Assembly: GCA_034411135.1 (NCBI GenBank)
Contig: DAOUMN010000042.1
Coordinates: 1-64,000 of the forward strand
DNA from: Bellilinea sp034411135
Lineage (GTDB): Bacteria; Chloroflexota; Anaerolineae; Anaerolineales; Anaerolineaceae
Direction: 5' to 3'
Length of the DNA stretch: 64,000 nucleotides
The stretch's first letter is position 1. Each line of letters begins with the position of its first letter. A program made the translations under genes and the position numbers. Of this stretch, positions 57,848 through 64,000 are shown piece after piece. Below the pieces are notes generated by a model, which saw nothing but the letters and a program-made list of their open reading frames with translations, made no database searches and had not been told where the DNA came from.

Positions 57848-60800
57848 TCACGGTCGAATTAATTCGACCTGTGCAAAGTCATCCGCCTTCAATGTATCTT
57901 CCTGGCTGGGAGAAAATCCGCCGAGCATCTCTTCCTGAGTCGGAGCTGCGCCGGCTGCCCAGATCAGATCAAGGATACGCGTGTGATTCTTGCTGCCTTC
58001 CGGCGCGCCGCCGAAGCGCCATTGCGCGGCTCTTGGTTCTACATCACGCACCCGCCAGACCCCTGCTGAAGGATACCCTTCCTGTCCCAGCACAGCGACC
58101 ACGAACCCCCAGTCTGCCGGATCACCGCCTCCCAGTGCCTCACGTGGAATGCGCACCGTCACGGTTCGTGCTGCCGGATCAACCAGGATCTTCATACCGA
58201 TTTCCGTTACCTGAACCGGTTCCAGGGTATCCGCCTGAGGTGCCACAACCTGCGGAGTCCACCCCTCCAGCCAGAGGGCATATTCCCACCCATTACCGGC
58301 TGTCAAGGCAGCATTGCGTCCTGGCAACAACAACCGCGCGCCGCTGGCTTTGCCCGGATCTTGATCGATATAAATATCGATCGTCTGGATCGCCAAGCCG
58401 CTGGGAGAACCCCACGGATTAGGAATGGGTCCGTAGAAACCAACCCGAAAGATCAGATTCTTGTCATCATAGGATACGCGGAAAGATTTTAGATCGAATG
58501 CCTTGTTTTGAAAGACAGCGTCGGTCGGGTACGTATAGGTACCCGCTCCATGGTCATCACCTTCGGGGTCTTCGATCTCAAACAATATGGTTGAAAGTCC
58601 CAAATCCGGGATAACAAATTGGGCAGGACCTTTTACAGGGAACAAAGCCTGTTCCACGCCTACTCCGATCAAGAAGCGGTATTCGTCCCCGGTTTCAAAA
58701 TCGCCCAGTATTCTGAGTGGGATTGCCATTTCCAACTCGCCAGCGTTGGCTGCCGCCTCACCGAACGAATTCAGTTCTGTCCAACCCTCACTGCCTGCCT
58801 GGTAGAGCACCGGTGCAGAAGCACCGTTCCATAGCAAAGCATGACTGGCTGCCATTCCCAACAAAGCTGGCATTTCACTCAACGTGTAAGGAGAATTGGA
58901 CTTCATCCGGCGGTCCTGGATGTAAACCGTGATCGGGGTTTCCAGTGTGCGCGCCATCGCTCCTCCGCCTGCTGCTGAGATCCGAATATACAGGTTATTT
59001 TCATCCATGGCGTAAGCAAACCCACGGATCGGGCTACCCTCTGCAATAGGATAAGCAGCTGCCTGGTCCCATTCGCCGCCACCAATCACGCCATCAATTC
59101 GAGGCGTTGAAAGACCCTGCAGTGGGGTTTCCGCGCTGACAGGTCGAGCTTGAATGATAGGAACATCTACAAAGGTTGGGACTTCCTCTCCCAATGATTC
59201 AAAGACCCTGCGCAGCAAGGCACGAAAGCCGACATCGAAATATTCATCCTGCCCTGAATCCTGGTCGGCACCATACCACCAGAACCAATCCGAACCTTCC
59301 GCCAGCAGCATGTAATCCAGTGCCTGGGCAATAGCTTCGGGCGATGCCTGACGAACTTTCGAGATGTCGTATTTTGCCAATACTTCGCGTGCCTGGCGTA
59401 AATATTCCCAGGCAGTATTTTCCTCAGGCTCACCAATCCAGGTATCATAATTCGGGCTGAACCATGCCCCTGGGAAGAGGTTTTCAATCAGTCGTTGTTC
59501 CGGAAATTTTTCAAGATACTCGCTGGGCGTTATGGTACGTATGGTCTTGCTGTCTGATAGCAACTGGTAAAACGTGCCAAGGAACTCAATGCCATCATTT
59601 TGATAGTACTCCCAGGCATTTTCGCCATCCAGAATGATGCTGACCACATGTGGTCCCGCAACGGATTGTTCCTTTAACTTTTCACGGATATTCTCCAGGC
59701 GTTGCATCAGATCTTTGGCAGCCGCCGTACCCGAAACACCCGAGTAGGTAAAACCGATCTTGTCGGATAGTACCCCATCACGGAAAAAGACGGCCAGCTT
59801 TTCGCCAGCCTGGTTGGTGACATAATATGGGCGGTACAGATCATCCGGCTGGTTGACAGTTTCTTTGTTATCACGGGTAAAACCATCCATACCGAGCGAT
59901 TTTGCCAGCACCGGCTCACCAGTCGCCATCCAGCTATATCCTGCCCGTAGCACAAACGGCACCATAATCTGAGCCACCGCGCCTTCACCTGGCCAAAGCC
60001 CGCGAGGTGGTTGCCCGAAGGTGGTTTCGTACAATTCCACGCTTCGTTGTAAATGGGTGAGCGCATCCTGTGGGTAGGAAAACTTGGGCGGCAAATCCGC
60101 ACCCGGGTTGCCGATTGCCTGTAAATTGGTATCAATCAGCAAAGGTAAAATGGGATGCGCGTAGGGCGTTGTGGTGATCTCGATCTGTCCGGCTTCCTGC
60201 ATCTGGCGATGCAAAGGAACAACCTCTGCCATCACACGGCGCACCTCGTTGAATAAGATGGTTTTATCTTCTTCACTGAAATTGCCACCCCGATCAACCA
60301 GTGCCTTAAGCGGCGGATGATCGAGGAACATTGGATCGAACCACGCCAGGTTGAACCAGATTTGCAAATCGCGCAAGTCTTGCTCTGTGAAGCTCATCAA
60401 AGCTGCCTCAATGGCAGCTGCATCGGTTCCGCCGCGCTTGTCCAAAAGTTCCTTGTACCGCGGGAAGCGGGCAATAATTTTCTCCCAGTTCACATCAAAG
60501 AATCGTTGCAGGATGAATTGTTTGTCTTCTACACTGAGCTCGGATGCAGGTTTTTCTGCCATCACCCAATACAGGTCTTTTGCCTGATTGCTGACAAAAT
60601 CATCCAGTTGGCGCAGCAGCACCGGTGTAAGGTTGAATGTAACGTGCACATCCGGATATTGCGAAACCAGATATGCCATATCGTAATAATCCTTGGTGGC
60701 GTGTACCCGTACCCAGGGGCGGGTATAAACTCCATCATCGTTTTTATAGTACAAAGGTTGATGCTGGTGCCAGACCAGATTGAGATAGAGAATGTTCTCC

Positions 60801-60961
60801 TCAGATTGTGTCTCAGGGGTATCGGTTGGTTGCTTGGTATCAACTGGCAACGCATCGGGCAAGCGGGTAGGTTCGGGTAAAGGCACCGGTTGCGTTTGAC
60901 AGGATGTCAATCCGATAATCAAGGTCAAAAAAATAACAAAGAAGCGGTATAACCTGTTCAT
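57848..60961 (-). CDS. Secreted GH57 glycoside hydrolase lipoprotein
   Basis: The 1037-residue protein starts MNRLYRFFVIFLTLIIGLTSC, a lipoprotein signal. The GH57 catalytic part (about 50-640) has the family motif 'LVWHQHQPLYY', 'FNLTPVLLRQL', 'RGLWPGEGAVAQ' (Glu) and 'DWFWWYGADQDSGQDEYFD' (Asp region). A CBM9-like segment ('GLSTPRIDGVIGGGEWDQA') and a glucodextranase-C-like domain follow to the end. It likely acts on external alpha-glucans, in line with the neighbouring GH13 gene. ATG 60961 has GAGGAG nine to ten bases upstream. Confidence 0.85.
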   Translation of the reverse strand: MNRLYRFFVIFLTLIIGLTSCQTQPVPLPEPTRLPDALPVDTKQPTDTPETQSEENILYLNLVWHQHQPLYYKNDDGVYTRPWVRVHATKDYYDMAYLVSQYPDVHVTFNLTPVLLRQLDDFVSNQAKDLYWVMAEKPASELSVEDKQFILQRFFDVNWEKIIARFPRYKELLDKRGGTDAAAIEAALMSFTEQDLRDLQIWFNLAWFDPMFLDHPPLKALVDRGGNFSEEDKTILFNEVRRVMAEVVPLHRQMQEAGQIEITTTPYAHPILPLLIDTNLQAIGNPGADLPPKFSYPQDALTHLQRSVELYETTFGQPPRGLWPGEGAVAQIMVPFVLRAGYSWMATGEPVLAKSLGMDGFTRDNKETVNQPDDLYRPYYVTNQAGEKLAVFFRDGVLSDKIGFTYSGVSGTAAAKDLMQRLENIREKLKEQSVAGPHVVSIILDGENAWEYYQNDGIEFLGTFYQLLSDSKTIRTITPSEYLEKFPEQRLIENLFPGAWFSPNYDTWIGEPEENTAWEYLRQAREVLAKYDISKVRQASPEAIAQALDYMLLAEGSDWFWWYGADQDSGQDEYFDVGFRALLRRVFESLGEEVPTFVDVPIIQARPVSAETPLQGLSTPRIDGVIGGGEWDQAAAYPIAEGSPIRGFAYAMDENNLYIRISAAGGGAMARTLETPITVYIQDRRMKSNSPYTLSEMPALLGMAASHALLWNGASAPVLYQAGSEGWTELNSFGEAAANAGELEMAIPLRILGDFETGDEYRFLIGVGVEQALFPVKGPAQFVIPDLGLSTILFEIEDPEGDDHGAGTYTYPTDAVFQNKAFDLKSFRVSYDDKNLIFRVGFYGPIPNPWGSPSGLAIQTIDIYIDQDPGKASGARLLLPGRNAALTAGNGWEYALWLEGWTPQVVAPQADTLEPVQVTEIGMKILVDPAARTVTVRIPREALGGGDPADWGFVVAVLGQEGYPSAGVWRVRDVEPRAAQWRFGGAPEGSKNHTRILDLIWAAGAAPTQEEMLGGFSPSQEDTLKADDFAQVELIRP

Positions 60962-60990
60962 GCAGCACACTCCTCACTGGTTTGAATCAA

Positions 60991-63159
60991 CTATTTGCTC
61001 AGGGCAGCAAGGTCGAAGATTTGCAATCCATCCATGGCACTGCCAATCCATAGTCGCCCCATCGTGTCCATTGCCAACGTCAACGGTTCACCACCCGAAA
61101 ATCCCGAATTGGTCGATCGATAGATAACCCACTGATCAATGCCATTGAAGTATGACACCAGTCCACCCGGTTCGGTTGGAAAGCCCATTCCCAAATAGAA
61201 GCCGCCATTCGGGGCTTCAACCATCGTGCGAATTATAGAAGACGGTATTCCAGACGTGCCCAGGCGGAAAAAATTCCAGACTTCACCATCCCAATAAGCT
61301 ATTCCACCACCAATCGTCGCCATCCACACCCGGTTTTTGGAATCCACCAATAATTGCGAAACCCCTCCCCAACCCAGATCCCGGTTAGAAAAGTCCCAGT
61401 TTTTCCATTCTTCACCCTTCAGATCGAGGCGCGCCACCCCTCGCTTCGTCCCAACCCACAAGAATTCACCTTCAGGAAGCGTTTGTATCAGCAGAGTAAA
61501 CACGCTGTCATCGAGTAAGCCACCGTAAAAATGGCTATACGAAATCCAATCCGTTCCATCTAAAACCGCCAACCCTTCCAGCGCACCAACCCAGACCCGT
61601 CCACTATCATCCTGAGCAATGGCTCGCACCCGCGCTGCGGGCAGTCCCATATCAGCGGCACGGAACGACTGCCACACGTCACCCTTTAGCCGGCTAACCC
61701 CAAGATCGGTGCCAAACCACAAACCTCCCTCACGATCTTCAAAAATAACCTGAACCTGGTCATTAATAATAGACGAATTTTCTGTGTTGAATATCCGGCT
61801 GTCCTCGCCCCATGGGGAACCGGCAGATACATGCCACAATGCCGCACCTTTTGATGTTCCCAACATCATGTCACCATTCGAGCGCAAGGTTAGATCGTAT
61901 ATCGTGTTCGCAGGCAGCGGTGAGGTAGCTGCCGCTAATTGCAGCCAACCTCTTCGCGCCAAAGCCCGATCATATTCGTAGGTGACTTTACCAACTACAA
62001 CAAACAACGTAAAGCCAATCACCAACCACCAGAAAATTCGCGGCGGCTTGGGTAACATTTCTTCCAAATAATCCCAGTAATTATCCTGCGCCATAACCCA
62101 ATCATAAGCGCTGCGTAAAAACCCGGATGCCAACATACACAATGCTGGAATGACAATCAACGAATATTGCGGCCATTTGGTCGGATAGATCAGTAAGAGA
62201 ATGAATTGGAAAACAAACCAGCCTGCCAGCCAGGGTTCTTTACGTCCATGAACATAAATCCCTACCGCTCCCGCCCAAAAAATAAATTCATCCAGAGTCA
62301 GGAAGAAGAATACCCGCGGATGCCACGGAAGCGCAGTTGCCACCCATATGAACGGTTGCCACCACGGGTAACCAGCTCGCATCACATCTACACTTTGTGC
62401 GTAACGGTTGTGGAACAAGAGTGTGTCCACCAGGCGGTTGAGCGGATCGTTCCACAGATAAGGATTGAGCATTAAGAACATCGCCGCCGCAAGTCCGCCC
62501 CACAGCAGCACCTGACGGAGAACGATTTTCTTGCGATGCTGGACAATCAGAATAATTACCGGTATGATCGTCAGTCCGTACGGATACTTTCCTGCCACAG
62601 CCGCACCAAATGCCGCCGCTGAAACCCACAACAGTCCCTTCGCAGGTTGCATGGATTGCTCGAAGAAGCGCCGCAGCGCCAGCATTGAGAGCAGAGAAGC
62701 GAACAAAGGAAATGCCTCTAAATACACCTGGCTGGTATATTTCAGACTATAAGAATGAAACGCTAGCATGAATCCTGCCAGAGGATCCACCAACGAAAGC
62801 AAAAACACCTGTAAGACCCCAAACAACGCGCTGATGCCACGGTTGAAATAAAACTCAAAATCCGGATTGGTCGCCTCGCCTTGAAGCAGAAAAGGCAGGC
62901 TGTACATGATTTTGACCAGTGGGGGATGCTCACGATTGGCGTCATAGTCAATAATCCCCTGCCAATCCCCCTGGCGAATGAGCTCCGCATATTCTCTGCC
63001 TGCACGCATATATACCGGTTCGTCCGCATCCAGCGGTAACTGCCAGACTGCCCAGGCATGCAGCAGCGTGGTGAGCAAGACGATCACGGCAATTGTGTGA
63101 CCGCGCTTCCACCAGCCAGGCAGCGCGCGCAGTGGAAAATTCAAAATTTTAGAAAGCAT
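60991..63159 (-). CDS. GT-C glycosyltransferase fused to beta-propeller
   Basis: The 722-residue protein has two unlike halves. Residues 1-400 form about ten transmembrane helices with a GT-C/PMT-like acidic motif after helix 1, 'LPLDADEPVYMRAGREY', and 'REHPPLVKIMYSLPF'. Residues about 410-722 are repeats of the two-component-regulator propeller type: 'DREGGLWFGTDLGVSRL', 'DDSGRVWVGALEGLAVL', 'DSKNRVWMATIGGGIAYW', 'DTMGRLWIGSAMDGLQIF'. The propeller faces outside and may sense or bind glycans. It stands between a GH13 and the GH57 gene, suggesting joint action on surface glycans. Confidence 0.8.
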   Translation of the reverse strand: MLSKILNFPLRALPGWWKRGHTIAVIVLLTTLLHAWAVWQLPLDADEPVYMRAGREYAELIRQGDWQGIIDYDANREHPPLVKIMYSLPFLLQGEATNPDFEFYFNRGISALFGVLQVFLLSLVDPLAGFMLAFHSYSLKYTSQVYLEAFPLFASLLSMLALRRFFEQSMQPAKGLLWVSAAAFGAAVAGKYPYGLTIIPVIILIVQHRKKIVLRQVLLWGGLAAAMFLMLNPYLWNDPLNRLVDTLLFHNRYAQSVDVMRAGYPWWQPFIWVATALPWHPRVFFFLTLDEFIFWAGAVGIYVHGRKEPWLAGWFVFQFILLLIYPTKWPQYSLIVIPALCMLASGFLRSAYDWVMAQDNYWDYLEEMLPKPPRIFWWLVIGFTLFVVVGKVTYEYDRALARRGWLQLAAATSPLPANTIYDLTLRSNGDMMLGTSKGAALWHVSAGSPWGEDSRIFNTENSSIINDQVQVIFEDREGGLWFGTDLGVSRLKGDVWQSFRAADMGLPAARVRAIAQDDSGRVWVGALEGLAVLDGTDWISYSHFYGGLLDDSVFTLLIQTLPEGEFLWVGTKRGVARLDLKGEEWKNWDFSNRDLGWGGVSQLLVDSKNRVWMATIGGGIAYWDGEVWNFFRLGTSGIPSSIIRTMVEAPNGGFYLGMGFPTEPGGLVSYFNGIDQWVIYRSTNSGFSGGEPLTLAMDTMGRLWIGSAMDGLQIFDLAALSK

Positions 63160-63201
63160 AGATCTTACGATCCGAAGAGCATAGGCTGATTTGAAACACT
63201 G

Positions 63202-64000
63202 TCATGGATTTATCACTAACTGGAAGATCGCAGTTTGATAGGCTTGTAAAACCGGCAAAGGTTTGTAGGCTTCGAACCCACCAGTGGCAGGCACCGAAAG
63301 CTCGCTTGCGGGATGATCCCCGTATAATGAGGACAGGGTATATTCTCCCGGAATCAAACCATCCACGATCGTCAGTTGATACTCTGCGATGGGTTTGTCA
63401 CTCAGGTTTATCACCACCAGCACCTGATCGTCCGCGCTTGTTCGCAAATATGCCAACACCTGACTATTGCCGCTTTCCAATGCCTTCAACAGTCCTTGCT
63501 GTAACGCGTTCGATTGTGCCCGCGCACGCAACAGGTGTTGATAATGACGCAGTAGCGAATCCGGATTTTGCAATTGAACAACCACGTTCTTCTCGATGTA
63601 ATCTGACTTTGGAAAAATCCACGGTGTGCCGTTAGTAAATCCAGCTTTAGACTCAGCCGACCAATGCATCGGCGTGCGAATATTTTTATGGTCACCCTGC
63701 CCGGTTAAACCGATTTCTTCGCCGTAGTAGATGAATGGCACTCCAGGACTGGTCAAATATATGGACGCCGCAACGCGCGCTTTGCCTTCATCGCCCATCA
63801 TCACAGACATTACCCGGTCCTGATCATGATTGGTCAGGAAGATACCCATTGTTCCAGGCGGGAATAGTTTGGTTTCGAAAGTCAACGTGTTGGTCAGTGA
63901 TCCTGCGTTGCGGTTGTTCACACCACTGAGTATGGAGCGTGCAAGGTCAAAATTAAACACCATATCCAGTTCATCATTTTTAACGTAACGCACCGCTTCA
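63202..64000 (-). CDS. GH13 alpha-amylase, C-terminal part (partial)
   Basis: The frame is open to the right edge, so the start and the catalytic Asp/Glu lie beyond the window. Visible are region IV 'MGIFLTNHDQDRVMSVM' (His-Asp), 'YLTSPGVPFIYYGEEIGLTG' and 'RTPMHWSAESKAGFTNGTPW', the pattern of oligo-1,6-glucosidase/trehalose-synthase-like GH13 enzymes, followed by an all-beta C domain. It is the first gene seen of the glycan cluster that continues leftward with the GT-C fusion and GH57 genes. Confidence 0.9.
   Translation of the reverse strand, partial: EAVRYVKNDELDMVFNFDLARSILSGVNNRNAGSLTNTLTFETKLFPPGTMGIFLTNHDQDRVMSVMMGDEGKARVAASIYLTSPGVPFIYYGEEIGLTGQGDHKNIRTPMHWSAESKAGFTNGTPWIFPKSDYIEKNVVVQLQNPDSLLRHYQHLLRARAQSNALQQGLLKALESGNSQVLAYLRTSADDQVLVVINLSDKPIAEYQLTIVDGLIPGEYTLSSLYGDHPASELSVPATGGFEAYKPLPVLQAYQTAIFQLVINP

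Noticed and set aside
40304..63159. One contiguous polysaccharide-utilisation locus
   Set aside because: The alpha-glucan genes are split by more than 15 kb of unrelated operons on both strands, so only the right-edge trio looks like a real cluster.

Overview
The window joins most of a temperate phage genome (about 1 to 20,395) to ordinary bacterial chromosome (about 20,400 to 64,000). The host looks like a member of Chloroflexota, probably class Anaerolineae. Pointers are Thr/Pro-rich linkers in secreted LysM and lipoproteins, several GH13/GH57 alpha-glucan enzymes, an S8 protease on a many-helix membrane domain, and a serine hydroxymethyltransferase/aminomethyltransferase fusion. This assignment is inference from gene content; there is no rRNA in the window.

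Prophage, 1 to 20,395. Nearly all genes are on the minus strand, so the biological order runs right to left. A lysogeny switch lies at 18.9-19.6 kb: an XRE repressor on plus, facing a perfect TTGACA-17-TATAAT promoter on minus with GTTTC/GAAAC operators. Left of it come small early genes, a putative ssDNA-metabolism protein, and a tiny acidic protein with an SSB-like C-terminal tip. Next is a 0.7-kb gene-free stretch that looks like one large structured RNA holding a tRNA-like element. Then follow a recombination set (ERCC4-type nuclease, RecT, PD-(D/E)XK nuclease), a J-domain protein, a vWA protein, a P-loop helicase, an iteron-rich putative origin and a primase-polymerase. Last come terminase, portal, a MuF-type minor head protein with a C-terminal metallopeptidase-like domain, scaffold, HK97-type capsid and head-tail joining genes; tail genes lie off the left edge. 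The right end is a 3' fragment of tRNA-Pro (candidate attR). No integrase is in the window.

Two features run across the phage. First, a near-perfect palindrome (consensus ATACTSAGTAT) occurs 19 times between 379 and 19,432, almost always inside genes, and is almost absent from the 44 kb of host DNA. Second, two related promoter-leader-terminator cassettes stand just upstream of the terminase operon and of the scaffold/capsid operon, suggesting late genes controlled by antitermination or attenuation.

Host region, 20.4 to 64 kb. Genes are in short mixed-strand operons: transporters and cell-wall enzymes (EamA permease, L,D-transpeptidase, LysM protein), heme-pathway HemW, thioredoxin reductase, PLP aminotransferases, a FabL-like reductase, tandem CapA lipoproteins, a thiolase, alpha-glucan enzymes (1158-aa GH13, smaller GH13, GH57, a partial GH13 at the right edge), Fmt, an ECF sigma factor with a possible mini anti-sigma protein, an M29 aminopeptidase, a GlyA-GcvT fusion, a nucleoside kinase, and a GT-C glycosyltransferase fused to a beta-propeller. 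Several host start codons lie only 6-10 bases after a -10 box, suggesting leaderless mRNAs. I saw no CRISPR array, insertion sequence, rRNA or complete canonical tRNA gene.
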